Below are positions 41,972-50,471 of a stretch of 64,000 bases of DNA, in pieces (positions within the stretch are counted from its first letter, which is position 1; each line of letters opens with the position of its first letter). Position numbers and translations under genes: made by a program. This DNA comes from Leeuwenhoekiella sp044542075. Its GTDB lineage: Bacteria > Bacteroidota > Bacteroidia > Flavobacteriales > Flavobacteriaceae. Location of the stretch: the NCBI RefSeq assembly GCF_044542075.1, contig NZ_JBITTU010000010.1:1-64000 (forward strand), given 5' to 3'. Below the pieces are notes generated by a model. It was not told where the DNA came from. It worked only from the letters and a program-made list of their open reading frames with translations, and ran no database searches.

Positions 41972-44056
41972 CTAGTTTAATTTATTTAAATAGTAATCAT
42001 AGGTAGCAAACTGAGACCTTAACGGGGCCTCATCATTTTTACGATAAGCATTGTCTTGCAATGCCGTAATCTCACGAGCTTTTACATTATCATTCCAGCA
42101 GATAGTATACGTCTCTATAATCTCTTTCTTTACATCTGCATCATATATAGGGCATGTAACTTCTACCCTATTATCAAGATTACGCGTCATCCAGTCTGAA
42201 GATGAAATAAAAACTTTTTCATCTCCATCTTCGCCAAAAATAAATACGCGGGGATGTTCTAAAAATTTATCTACAATACTAATAAGGCTAATGTTTTCAC
42301 TCATCCCTTTAACTCCCGGAATAAGACAGCAAACACCTCTTATAATCATATCTATCTTAACCCCGGCCTCGCTTGCAGCGTATAATTTATCTATAATTGA
42401 ATAGTTAGAAATACTATTTAATTTAAGACGTATATATCCTTTTTTGCCACTCTTTACTTTCTTGATTTCGTTATCAATTAATCTGAAAAATGTGTTTTTA
42501 GCGTAATGCGGAGAGATTATTAAGTGCTGATAGGTGTTTACGATGTAGTTTGTATCAAAGAAATTAAACAGTTTTATAAGATCTTTTAAAATCTGTTTGT
42601 TTGCAGTAAATAGCGTATAATCTGTATATATCTTAGCTGTCTTGCCGTTAAAGTTACCCGTACTAATAAAGCCATAACGTTTCAATCTTCCTGCCTCAAG
42701 ACGTTCAATCACACAAACTTTACTGTGTACTTTTAATCCCGGAACACCAAAAATGAGCTTAATGCCTTCGTCCTGCATTTGATTTGCATAGCGCATATTA
42801 CTTTCCTCGTCAAAACGTGCTCGCAATTCTATTTGCACCGTTACATCTTTACCATTTTTAGCAGCATTTATTAACGCACTGGCAATGTGACTCAATTTAG
42901 CTAGACGGTAAATTGTTATTTTAATGGTTTTAACTTTAGGGTCTAAAGCTGCTTCACGCAGAAACTTAATTACATAGGCAAACGTATGATAAGGAGTGTA
43001 TTGAAGAAAATCTTTTTCAGCAACCTTCTTAAACATACTATCGTTGAGACTAATGTTTTTTATCGGTAACGGCTTTTGAATGGCGTATAATAGATCTGTA
43101 CGCCCTAGACTTGGGAAACCCATATAATCTTTACGGTTGTGGTAACGACCACCGGGAATGATACTGTCTGTGTTTTCTATTCCTAATTTTTGAAGCAAAA
43201 AACCTAACGTATCTTTATTAATAGCCTGATCGTGAACAAAACGTACAGGTTCTGCATCTTCTCTTCCTTTAACACTCTTAGATAATTTCTCTATAAAACT
43301 TTTTCCTAAATCAGATTCTAAATCAAGTTCTGCATCTCGGGTAATTTTAATCATATGAGCAGAAATCTCATCATACTCAAATATGCTAAATACAGATTCT
43401 AAGTTATACCGAATAAGATCATCTAAAATCATGATGTAGTCAATACCATCTACTTGCGGTAATACAACAAAACGGTCAAGTTCACTTGGTATTTCTACCA
43501 GAGCGTGAAGTGTTTTTTTAGTAATCGAATTTTTCATCGTTACCGTGAGATATGCCTCTAAATCTTGAATACGCGGTAAATCAATATCTTCATTAAGCAT
43601 TATAGTAACAAGTGCAGGACTTACTTTTTCCATAAAGAAGGTTTTGATAAACTCACTATGTTCTGGATAGTGAACCTCATTTTCCTTAATTATGTATATA
43701 CCCTGATCTTTTAAGCGTGAATGAATCGTATCTATTATACTTAAACTTTCTTCTTGTTGCTGAATTACAATACGTGTTATCTTTTCTAAAAGTTCATCTG
43801 CAGCATAAACTCCTAAAGCTTTACGCCCTCGTTTACCAGCTTCAACAATACGCTTAACTGTAGCGTAGCGCACCTTAAAAAACTCATCTAGATTGTTAGA
43901 AAAAATCCCTACAAAGCGCAGGCGCTCAATAAGTGGTACTGTCTCATCTGCCGACTCCTGCAATACCCGAGCATTAAATGACAACCAACTTATTTCCCTA
44001 TTTATATAACGTGATTCGTCTGCTCCTAGAGTTGATGTATTCAATTTATTATCCAT
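41972..44056 (-). CDS. ppk1: polyphosphate kinase 1
   Basis: A 694-residue PPK1 that polymerises the ATP gamma-phosphate into polyphosphate. N-terminal domain INREISWLSFNARVLQES, the central PPK domain, and two PLD-like catalytic domains. The active His in LKVHSKVCVIERL and the second His in LEHPRVFIFG correspond to the two conserved histidines; ISTGNFNGKTAKIYTDYTL is intact. It overlaps sixA by one base and precedes ppx by 2 bp. Confidence 0.95.
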   Translation of the reverse strand: MDNKLNTSTLGADESRYINREISWLSFNARVLQESADETVPLIERLRFVGIFSNNLDEFFKVRYATVKRIVEAGKRGRKALGVYAADELLEKITRIVIQQQEESLSIIDTIHSRLKDQGIYIIKENEVHYPEHSEFIKTFFMEKVSPALVTIMLNEDIDLPRIQDLEAYLTVTMKNSITKKTLHALVEIPSELDRFVVLPQVDGIDYIMILDDLIRYNLESVFSIFEYDEISAHMIKITRDAELDLESDLGKSFIEKLSKSVKGREDAEPVRFVHDQAINKDTLGFLLQKLGIENTDSIIPGGRYHNRKDYMGFPSLGRTDLLYAIQKPLPIKNISLNDSMFKKVAEKDFLQYTPYHTFAYVIKFLREAALDPKVKTIKITIYRLAKLSHIASALINAAKNGKDVTVQIELRARFDEESNMRYANQMQDEGIKLIFGVPGLKVHSKVCVIERLEAGRLKRYGFISTGNFNGKTAKIYTDYTLFTANKQILKDLIKLFNFFDTNYIVNTYQHLIISPHYAKNTFFRLIDNEIKKVKSGKKGYIRLKLNSISNYSIIDKLYAASEAGVKIDMIIRGVCCLIPGVKGMSENISLISIVDKFLEHPRVFIFGEDGDEKVFISSSDWMTRNLDNRVEVTCPIYDADVKKEIIETYTICWNDNVKAREITALQDNAYRKNDEAPLRSQFATYDYYLNKLN

Positions 44057-44541
44057 TAATTAAGTTGCTTAGGTTTTACATATAGAACAGTTTCCCCCTT
44101 TTTTATCGCACTCCAGTCATCAACATCAAATGTAATGGCTATAAATGCAGCGGTTGAAACATTATCTATAATTTTATTTCCGTATTGATTTACCCAGTAG
44201 GTCAAAGCATGGTTATGACCAAAAATCATAAGGCGATCTATACGATTATCACATGATTTTATGACGGTATGAAGTTGATTTCCTGTAAAGTCATACAAAC
44301 GAGGATCGAGCTCCAATCGTTCTTCAGGAATGCCTAATTCTTTGAGGTATAGTACGGCCGTGCTCTTTGCACGTACAGCATCACTACTCACAATACGCTG
44401 AGGAATTGAAATTTTTTCACGTATAAAAACACCCATTTTAGCTGCATCTTCTAAGCCACGTTGATTTAATGGTCGCATGTGATCGTCAAGATCAAATTCC
44501 CAAGAGGATTTTGCGTGTCTAACCAGGTAAAGTGTTTTCAT
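44056..44541 (-). CDS. sixA: SixA-type histidine phosphatase
   Basis: A 161-residue phosphohistidine phosphatase. The catalytic LVRHAKSSW (RH signature, His9), LNQRGLEDAAKMG, and the second His in FGHNHALTYW are present. E. coli SixA removes phosphate from phosphohistidine domains of the nitrogen PTS and ArcB; the target here is unknown. Tight coupling to ppk1 (1-bp overlap) suggests a link with phosphate metabolism. Confidence 0.88.
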   Translation of the reverse strand: MKTLYLVRHAKSSWEFDLDDHMRPLNQRGLEDAAKMGVFIREKISIPQRIVSSDAVRAKSTAVLYLKELGIPEERLELDPRLYDFTGNQLHTVIKSCDNRIDRLMIFGHNHALTYWVNQYGNKIIDNVSTAAFIAITFDVDDWSAIKKGETVLYVKPKQLN

Positions 44542-44551
44542 AATTAAAAAT

Positions 44552-45196
44552 TTAAGGAGCTAACCGTTCTAGTTTCCAATGTACACCTCCCAGCGTATAC
44601 AGCAATCTATCGTGTAAACGATTAGGTCTGCCCTGCCAGAATTCAAATGATACCGGTTTAATACAGTAACCTCCCCAATGATCTGGTTTAGGTATCTCCT
44701 TGTTATTAAATTTTTTCTCAAGATCAGCAAGTCTTTTTTCTAGAAACTCACGGTCTGCGATAACATCACTTTGTGGCGATGTCCAGGCACCAAGTTGACT
44801 ACCTCGTGGTCTTGAATGAAAATAGGTCGTAGAAACTTCTTCAGAAACACGCTCTGCGATACCCTTAATGATAACCTGTCGCTCGAGATTAGGCCAGAAA
44901 AAAGATAAACATACCTGTGAATTTTCAGCTAAAGCCTTACCCTTTTCACTTTTATAATTTGTGTAAAAAACAAAGCCGTTTTTATCATAGCTTTTTAATA
45001 GAACAATTCGACTTTTTGGGAAACCATCGTTACCTATAGTCGCTACCGTCATAGCATTAACCTCATCAACACCGGGAGCTTCTTCTACTTCTTTAAACCA
45101 CTTTTTAAATTGATTAAAAGGATTAGCATCACTCTTTTCAATCGTTAATGCATTCTTATCGTAAGATTTTCTATAATCACTTAAATCGTGTGCCAT
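44552..45196 (-). CDS. pdxH: pyridoxamine 5'-phosphate oxidase
   Basis: A 214-residue FMN enzyme oxidising pyridoxamine or pyridoxine phosphate to PLP. FMN-binding SRIVLLKSYDKNGFVFYTNY, SFFWPNLERQVIIKG and the C-terminal FEFWQGRPNRLHDRL signature are complete. Ten bp upstream of sixA; first gene of the pdxH-sixA-ppk1-ppx run (87 bp from rnz). It supplies PLP for the several aminotransferases nearby. Confidence 0.95.
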   Translation of the reverse strand: MAHDLSDYRKSYDKNALTIEKSDANPFNQFKKWFKEVEEAPGVDEVNAMTVATIGNDGFPKSRIVLLKSYDKNGFVFYTNYKSEKGKALAENSQVCLSFFWPNLERQVIIKGIAERVSEEVSTTYFHSRPRGSQLGAWTSPQSDVIADREFLEKRLADLEKKFNNKEIPKPDHWGGYCIKPVSFEFWQGRPNRLHDRLLYTLGGVHWKLERLAP

Positions 45197-45283
45197 ATTT
45201 AGATTTTAGAGCAATTTACGCTAATGCTTAATACTGTAAAAAGCCCGATACTATCTTTTACATTTATTTAATTTAAATCACAT

Positions 45284-46210
45284 TTAATTAGAATTTGATA
45301 GGTCATCAAAGTCAAAAACTTTACCATCATCTGCTGTAAGCACATTCGTAAATTCGAGCTTTGCTTCATTTGCAAAGAGTGTAAGATCTGGATAACGTGT
45401 ACTGTAATGTCCTAAAATAAGATATTCAACATTTGCTTGTTTAGCCATAAGACCGGCTTGCCGCGCAGTAGAATGCCCTGTAGGTTCTGCTAATTTAGCG
45501 TGAGCTTCTAAAAATGTTGACTCATGATACATATACGTAACACCTTGCAATTGAGGTAAGTTATCTGGTTTGTAGACCGTATCACTACAAAAGGCATAAC
45601 TTTTTGGGGTATCTGGATCAAATGTCAAATCTTCATTAGGGATCACTGTTCCATCTTCGAGAACCATGTCTTTACCAGACTTGATTTTTTTATAATATAA
45701 TACGTCAATTTCTCTTTTGAGAACTGCGCTCATATTTAGTTTACGCTCTCCTTCTTTCTCTTTAAATAAAAATCCATTAGTATAAATACGATGTTTTAAA
45801 GGAATGGTTTCTACGGAAACCTTATCGTCTTCAAATAGAATTTGTGGCTCTTTAGATTCTAATTCATGAAAATATAGCGGGTAATTCGTCCAGCTGTTTG
45901 ATAACTTTAACTGAAGTGTAATAGCTTGTTTTATACCTTTAGGACCATAAACGTGTAGCTCTCCTTCTCTATTAAGTAATCTAAAAGTTGATATTAACCC
46001 TACCAGACCAAAGAAATGATCCCCATGTAAATGCGAAATAAAGATGTGTTTAATTTTTGAAAACTTTACTTTATTCCTTCTTAGCTCAACCTGAGTTCCT
46101 TCTCCGCAATCAATAAGAAAAAGATGGTTTTTTATCTGTAATACTTGAGAAGTGGGATTTGTAAATGTACGTGGTGTGGCTGCGTAGCAGCCGAGTATAG
46201 TAAGCTTCAT
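45284..46210 (-). CDS. rnz: ribonuclease Z
   Basis: A 308-residue metallo-beta-lactamase fold nuclease that trims tRNA 3' ends. MKLTILGCYAATPRTFTNP opens the protein; the zinc motif is ISHLHGDHFFG, with further His/Asp ligands in FCSDTVYKPD, YHESTFL and HSTARQAG, LILGHYSTRY. Normal length for the short (homodimeric) RNase Z. Its upstream region holds a 32-bp palindrome. Confidence 0.95.
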   Translation of the reverse strand: MKLTILGCYAATPRTFTNPTSQVLQIKNHLFLIDCGEGTQVELRRNKVKFSKIKHIFISHLHGDHFFGLVGLISTFRLLNREGELHVYGPKGIKQAITLQLKLSNSWTNYPLYFHELESKEPQILFEDDKVSVETIPLKHRIYTNGFLFKEKEGERKLNMSAVLKREIDVLYYKKIKSGKDMVLEDGTVIPNEDLTFDPDTPKSYAFCSDTVYKPDNLPQLQGVTYMYHESTFLEAHAKLAEPTGHSTARQAGLMAKQANVEYLILGHYSTRYPDLTLFANEAKLEFTNVLTADDGKVFDFDDLSNSN

Positions 46211-46288
46211 TAATTTTTGCTAACAAATTATTTAAACGAAAACAGTTTAAAATCGGTTAGAACTCAACTTTATACTGCGCAAGAAAAA

Positions 46289-46320
46289 AGATTAAATATG
46301 TTTATAAACATATCTAATCT
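46289..46320. repeat. 32-bp palindrome with one mismatched pair
   Basis: An 18-bp perfect palindrome (atatgttta/taaacatat, 46296-46313), then one mismatched pair (46295/46314), then 6 matching bp on each side (46289-46294, 46315-46320). It has no loop, lies about 80 bp upstream of rnz and 70 bp downstream of the STAS-like gene, and is followed by a second palindrome gcttaattaagc (46341-46352). It could be an operator or a terminator; no T-run follows. Confidence 0.75.
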
Positions 46321-46389
46321 CCATTAAGTCGTTAAGTTAAGCTTAATTAAGCAAAAGAAAGAATGCTTTACCTAAAATAAGCTTACGAT

Positions 46390-46725
46390 TTAGAACCCTA
46401 GATCACGTTGAATTTCTTCAAGATCTATAACATCTTTTGCCTCTTCTAGCGTAGGCACCACCATTAATTCTTCAGGAACTCTATCTATCTGAGGTACTTT
46501 ATTGACTAGCACAAACGACCTTTGAGTAGCACGTTGCGTATTTGAAATATGAAGAAAACTTAACAACTCTTCTAAAGAAATATTTTCATATTTAAGAAGA
46601 TCTATAACTAAATTTACATCAGAATACGCCTTAGGAATTATAAATTCTAGAAAGGAAGCAAAATCTTTTACACCATCTTCTTCATCCTTAAGTATTGTAA
46701 AAGTGTCATTTTGAGTTATAATCAT
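46390..46725 (-). CDS. hypothetical STAS-like protein
   Basis: A 111-residue soluble protein: IITQNDTFTILKDEEDGVKDFASFLE, DVNLVIDLLKYENISLEELLSFL, RSFVLVNKVPQIDRV, VVPTLEEAKDVIDLEEIQRDLGF. The alternating strand/helix order and the Leu-Val-Ile-Asp-Leu strand fit a STAS/anti-sigma-antagonist-type fold. It overlaps the end of pyrB by 4 bp (ATGA), so it is part of the pyrimidine operon. Public entries often carry the name ribonuclease Z, which I reject: there is no HxHxDH motif. Function unknown. Confidence 0.7.
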   Translation of the reverse strand: MIITQNDTFTILKDEEDGVKDFASFLEFIIPKAYSDVNLVIDLLKYENISLEELLSFLHISNTQRATQRSFVLVNKVPQIDRVPEELMVVPTLEEAKDVIDLEEIQRDLGF

Positions 46726-47654
46726 TGCTTTTTAATTTTTGAAGCCAAAAGATAAATCACAGCCATACGTATTGCAACACCGTTTTCAACCTGATTTAAA
46801 ATTATAGACTGGCCACTGTCTGCCACATCACTTGTTATTTCTACACCTCTATTTATAGGTCCCGGGTGCATAATCACTATTTCTTTATTTAAAGAATCTA
46901 AAAGTTCTTTATCAAGACCATATTGCTTTGTATATTCTCGTGTAGATGGGAAATAACTAATATCCATTCGTTCATTTTGAACGCGTAACATATTAGCAAC
47001 ATCACACCATTCTAAAGCTTTTCTAAGATTGAGCTCTACGCCTACACCTAAAGACTCTATATATTTTGGCATTAATGTTTTAGGACCACAAACTTTCACT
47101 TCGGCACCTAATAACTTTAAAGCAAATATGTTTGAAAGTGCTACTCTGCTGTGAAGAATATCTCCTACGATAACCACTTTTTTACCACCTACATCGCCTA
47201 ATTTTTTAAGAATAGAATAACTATCTAATAATGCTTGTGTAGGATGCTCGTGGGCACCGTCACCTGCATTAACGATACTTGCCTTAATATTTTTTGAGAG
47301 AAAAACGCCAGCTCCAGGATTTGGATGACGCATAACAACCATATCTACTTTCATAGAAAGAATGTTATTTACTGTATCTATAAGAGTTTCTCCCTTTTTT
47401 ACTGAAGATGCACCTGCCGAAAAATTAATAACATCTGCACTTAGACGCTTTTCTGCAAGTTCAAATGAAAGCTTTGTGCGGGTGCTGTTTTCAAAAAACA
47501 AATTAGCAATAGTAATATCTCGTAAAGAGGGAACTTTTTTTATAGGACGGTTAATGATTTCTTTAAAATGATCAGCCGTTTCAAAAATAAGATTGATATC
47601 TTTTTTTGTTATGTACTTAATCCCCAATAAGTGATCTACACTTAACTCGCTCAT
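46722..47654 (-). CDS. pyrB: aspartate carbamoyltransferase, catalytic subunit
   Basis: A 310-residue enzyme joining carbamoyl phosphate and aspartate in pyrimidine synthesis. Carbamoyl phosphate-binding FFENSTRTKLSFELA, the HPTQALLDSY motif, and MHPGPINRGVEI near the C-terminus are intact. No regulatory pyrI is nearby. It begins 24 bp after pyrR and is overlapped by the STAS-like gene. Confidence 0.95.
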   Translation of the reverse strand: MSELSVDHLLGIKYITKKDINLIFETADHFKEIINRPIKKVPSLRDITIANLFFENSTRTKLSFELAEKRLSADVINFSAGASSVKKGETLIDTVNNILSMKVDMVVMRHPNPGAGVFLSKNIKASIVNAGDGAHEHPTQALLDSYSILKKLGDVGGKKVVIVGDILHSRVALSNIFALKLLGAEVKVCGPKTLMPKYIESLGVGVELNLRKALEWCDVANMLRVQNERMDISYFPSTREYTKQYGLDKELLDSLNKEIVIMHPGPINRGVEITSDVADSGQSIILNQVENGVAIRMAVIYLLASKIKKQ

Positions 47655-47678
47655 TTGTTACTTTAATTTTTGAGATTG

Positions 47679-48218
47679 CTATTCTTCAATTAAATAAACA
47701 CTGTCTTCACCTCCGTTTTCTACCCAACTTACTTTTACTTTCTCACCATTTATAGCATCTACCTGTCTTCCTCTATAATTAGGCTGTATAGGTAAGTGCC
47801 TGCTAAAACGACGATCTATAAGGGTAAGCAATTCTACTTCGCGAGGTCTACCAAAGCTCTGTACCGCTGTAAGAGCAGCATTTATACTTCGACCGGTGTA
47901 TAAAACGTCATCTATAAAAACCACATTTTTATCCTCTACTACAAAACTTATTTTAGTTTTATTTGCCTCAAGTGGTTTGTCACCGCGTCTAAAATCATCT
48001 CTAAAAAAGGTAATATCAAGATATCCCATTTTTACATCGGCAATTTTATAATCTTCTTCAAGCAATTTTTTAATACGTTCTGCTACATAAACCCCTCTGG
48101 GCTGTATGCCTATAAGAACTGTATCTTTAAAATCTCTGTGATTTTCAATAAGTTGGCAAGCCAGTCTATTTAGTATAATATTTACTTCTTTTGCATTAAG
48201 TAAGACTTTCTGACTCAT
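47679..48218 (-). CDS. pyrR: bifunctional pyr operon regulator/uracil phosphoribosyltransferase
   Basis: A PyrR of 179 residues with the PRPP-binding motif VVFIDDVLYTGRSINAAL, GIQPRGVYVAERI and the C-terminal hydrophobic strand. It has uracil phosphoribosyltransferase folding and may bind pyr mRNA. I chose ATG 48218; a frame from TTG 48248 overlaps the -7 box at 48246-48253, so it cannot be the start. The implied leader is only about 25 nt, too short for a classical PyrR attenuator. Confidence 0.9.
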   Translation of the reverse strand: MSQKVLLNAKEVNIILNRLACQLIENHRDFKDTVLIGIQPRGVYVAERIKKLLEEDYKIADVKMGYLDITFFRDDFRRGDKPLEANKTKISFVVEDKNVVFIDDVLYTGRSINAALTAVQSFGRPREVELLTLIDRRFSRHLPIQPNYRGRQVDAINGEKVKVSWVENGGEDSVYLIEE

Positions 48219-48245
48219 AGTAGGAGTAACGCTTGTTTTGATTGA

Positions 48246-48253
48246 CAAAGGTA
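48246..48253 (-). promoter_or_regulatory. -7 box of pyrR operon
   Basis: TACCTTTG on the minus strand, 27 bp upstream of the pyrR ATG. It fits TAnnTTTG exactly and decides the pyrR start. Confidence 0.65.
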
Positions 48254-48289
48254 TCTATTTTTTTAAACAGAATATTTCAAAATTTACTT

Positions 48290-48430
48290 TTACTTGTTCT
48301 TATTTCGGTTGAAAATTGAAAAACCAAATGGAATAGCAAAAAACAGAAAGAAATATTTACCAGTTATTAGACCTATAAGGGTAATTAGCGCAGCGATCAC
48401 ATAAATCCAATTGTAATTTTTGAATTTCAT
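48290..48430 (-). CDS. small membrane protein, 46 aa
   Basis: ATG at 48430, TAA at 48290. The peptide is MKFKNYNWIYVIAALITLIG followed by a short turn, a second hydrophobic segment (about 25-40) and a basic tail NRNKNK. Two transmembrane segments with Lys/Arg at both ends. It starts 5 bp after the DUF4294 stop, indicating co-translation. Too short for most gene finders; no family recognised. Confidence 0.6.
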   Translation of the reverse strand: MKFKNYNWIYVIAALITLIGLITGKYFFLFFAIPFGFSIFNRNKNK

Positions 48431-48435
48431 AATGA

Positions 48436-49134
48436 TTACTTTATTCCTTGAGTAGGTTTCGGTTTAATCCATTTATTTTTAAGCTCAAGAAAATTTATCT
48501 CAATGGCAGGATCCTGAGGTTCTAGCACCTTTGCCTGAAAAGAACGCTGCAAAATGTCTTCGATTAAATAGTCTTCTTGCACACTCTTAGGATCATAAAT
48601 TTCCTTGAGAGAAATATCAAAAAAACTAGCCGTAGTATTTAAGAAAAAAGCTTTCAACCCACTGCGGTAATCTTTGATTAATTCAAAAGTGGTTGAACCT
48701 GTTTGACGATACATCAGTTTTACTAAGATTTGACCTTCAGTTCTGGTAAGTTTTTTAAGTTGCCCTCCAAATTCGTCTTCAACATAACGCTGTATAATTT
48801 TTGTGTATTTTTTCTTAGCCCGCTTTGATTTCATAGAATCAAGCCGTTGATTTAATTCTACAAGACGCTCTCCTGCCAATTTTGCATAGGGCCATACTTT
48901 ACGTGTCTTTCTGCGTAAAATAAGGTACCGGCGTCGAGCATCATTATCACTAAATTTCACTCTTCCTAAAACAATTACATCATCTAGAAAAATAGCCTTT
49001 CGCGCAATGCTGTCGCCTTCTACAAAATAGAATTCAACATTAGAGGTATCGGTCTCGGTAGTTGTTTCTTCTGTAGTTTGAGCTAATAAAGTACTACTCA
49101 AAAGAAGTGTAACTATGATTATTAATTTATTCAA
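48436..49134 (-). CDS. DUF4294 domain protein, secreted
   Basis: A 232-residue protein with a signal peptide (LIIIVTLLLSSTLLAQ) and the DUF4294 domain in the mature part (DDVIVLGRVKFSDNDARRRYLILRR, RKVWPYAKLAGERL, KKYTKIIQRYVEDEFGGQLKKLT). The domain is found in Bacteroidota and its function is not known. The start is TTG at 49134; no in-frame ATG precedes the signal peptide. A TACTTTTG box lies 35 bp upstream. It precedes a 46-codon membrane ORF. Confidence 0.83.
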   Translation of the reverse strand: MNKLIIIVTLLLSSTLLAQTTEETTTETDTSNVEFYFVEGDSIARKAIFLDDVIVLGRVKFSDNDARRRYLILRRKTRKVWPYAKLAGERLVELNQRLDSMKSKRAKKKYTKIIQRYVEDEFGGQLKKLTRTEGQILVKLMYRQTGSTTFELIKDYRSGLKAFFLNTTASFFDISLKEIYDPKSVQEDYLIEDILQRSFQAKVLEPQDPAIEINFLELKNKWIKPKPTQGIK

Positions 49135-49169
49135 ATTTTATTTTTCATTTTATAGATCGAAAACTGTTC

Positions 49170-49177
49170 CAAAAGTA
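49170..49177 (-). promoter_or_regulatory. -7 box for DUF4294 gene
   Basis: TACTTTTG on the minus strand, 35 bp upstream of the TTG start, with the M42 peptidase promoter facing away about 44 bp further on. Confidence 0.5.
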
Positions 49178-49220
49178 CGCAATCGTCCAGATTGCTTTGC
49201 GAAATTGCTATTAATATTCT

Positions 49221-49228
49221 TACTTTCG
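49221..49228 (+). promoter_or_regulatory. -7 box for M42 peptidase gene
   Basis: TACTTTCG (one-base variant of TAnnTTTG), 15 bp upstream of the ATG at 49244. Confidence 0.45.
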
Positions 49229-49243
49229 TAGAAAATTGAAATT

Positions 49244-50329
49244 ATGTCAAAAAGCATTTTAAATAAAGAATCGCTTGATTTTCTAGAATCATATTTAAAT
49301 AACGCCGCTCCTACAGGATATGAGTGGGAAGGTCAAAAAATCTGGATGAATTATCTAAAACCGTATGTTGATACCTTTATCACAGATAACTACGGCACAG
49401 CGGTAGGTGTTATTAATCCTGATGCTAAGTATAAAGTTGTAATAGAAGGTCATGCAGATGAGATATCCTGGTATGTAAACTTTATTACAGACGATGGTTT
49501 AATTTATGTAATACGCAATGGCGGCAGCGATCACCAGATTGCACCTTCTAAACTAGTTAACATACACACTAAAAATGGTATTGTAAAGGGCGTTTTTGGA
49601 TGGCCTGCAATACATACACGTGATAAGAGTGATGAGAAAGCACCAAAACTCGATAATATTTTTATTGATACCGGTTGCAAAAATAAAGAAGAAGTAGAGA
49701 AACTAGGTGTACACGTAGGTTGTGTAATTACCTATCCCGATACATTTACAATTCTTAATGGCGATAAATTTGTGTGTCGTGCTTTAGACAATCGTATGGG
49801 TGGTTTTATGATTGCAGAAGTTGCTCGTTTGCTTAAAGAAAATAGCAAGAAATTAGATTTTGGTCTGTACATCGTAAATTCGGTACAGGAAGAAATAGGA
49901 TTACGTGGTGCAGAAATGATTACACATACCATTCAACCTAACGTGGCTATCGTAACCGATGTGACCCACGATACCACTACCCCAATGATTGAAATGAAGA
50001 CAAACGGTCGTGCTGCAATAGGTGATGGTCCGGTGATTTCTTATGCTCCGGCAATTCAACAAAAATTACGTGATTTAATTATAGAGACTGCAGAAGAGAA
50101 AGAGATACCTTTTCAGCGTTCTGCATGTAGCCGAGCAACAGGTACAGATACAGATGCTTTTGCTTACAGTAATGGTGGCGTACCTTCTGCGTTAATAAGC
50201 TTACCGCTTAGATATATGCATACCACTGTAGAAATGGTACACCGCGATGATGTTGAGAACGTTATAAAGATGATTTATGAAAGTGTATTAAAAATTAAAG
50301 ATGGTCAAAGTTTCAGTTATTTTGACTAA
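49244..50329 (+). CDS. M42 family metallopeptidase
   Basis: A 361-residue cytoplasmic aminopeptidase (TET/glutamyl aminopeptidase family). Co-catalytic zinc ligands: His in EGHADEISWYV, Asp in CRALDNRMGG, Glu-Glu in NSVQEEIGLRG, Asp in VTDVTHDTT, and His in YMHTTVEMVHRDD. Family members form large dodecamers that trim peptides from the N-terminus. Monocistronic, with a strong terminator 28 bp downstream. Confidence 0.92.
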   Translation: MSKSILNKESLDFLESYLNNAAPTGYEWEGQKIWMNYLKPYVDTFITDNYGTAVGVINPDAKYKVVIEGHADEISWYVNFITDDGLIYVIRNGGSDHQIAPSKLVNIHTKNGIVKGVFGWPAIHTRDKSDEKAPKLDNIFIDTGCKNKEEVEKLGVHVGCVITYPDTFTILNGDKFVCRALDNRMGGFMIAEVARLLKENSKKLDFGLYIVNSVQEEIGLRGAEMITHTIQPNVAIVTDVTHDTTTPMIEMKTNGRAAIGDGPVISYAPAIQQKLRDLIIETAEEKEIPFQRSACSRATGTDTDAFAYSNGGVPSALISLPLRYMHTTVEMVHRDDVENVIKMIYESVLKIKDGQSFSYFD

Positions 50330-50356
50330 TAAATTTTTATAAATAAGGTTGTAATT

Positions 50357-50395
50357 AAATCTCCCGAAGCAGCGCTGTTTCGGGAGATTTTTTTT
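50357..50395 (+). terminator. intrinsic terminator
   Basis: A 12-bp perfect stem (aaatctcccgaa 50357-50368, ttcgggagattt 50379-50390) with a 10-nt loop that itself contains cagcgctg, followed by T residues. Confidence 0.93.
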
Positions 50396-50458
50396 GCTTT
50401 CAAATATTTTGAACAGATATTTCACAATTTATTAGTACAGATCATACAAAATTGCTTT

Positions 50459-50466
50459 TAAATTTG
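50459..50466 (+). promoter_or_regulatory. -7 box abutting topoisomerase IB start
   Basis: TAAATTTG ends 5 bp before the ATG at 50472, again predicting a transcript with almost no leader. Confidence 0.5.
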
Positions 50467-50471
50467 AAAGC

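Noticed and set aside
46390..46725. Ribonuclease Z as a name for this small protein
   Set aside because: It has no metallo-beta-lactamase motif; the true rnz is the adjacent gene at 45284-46210.
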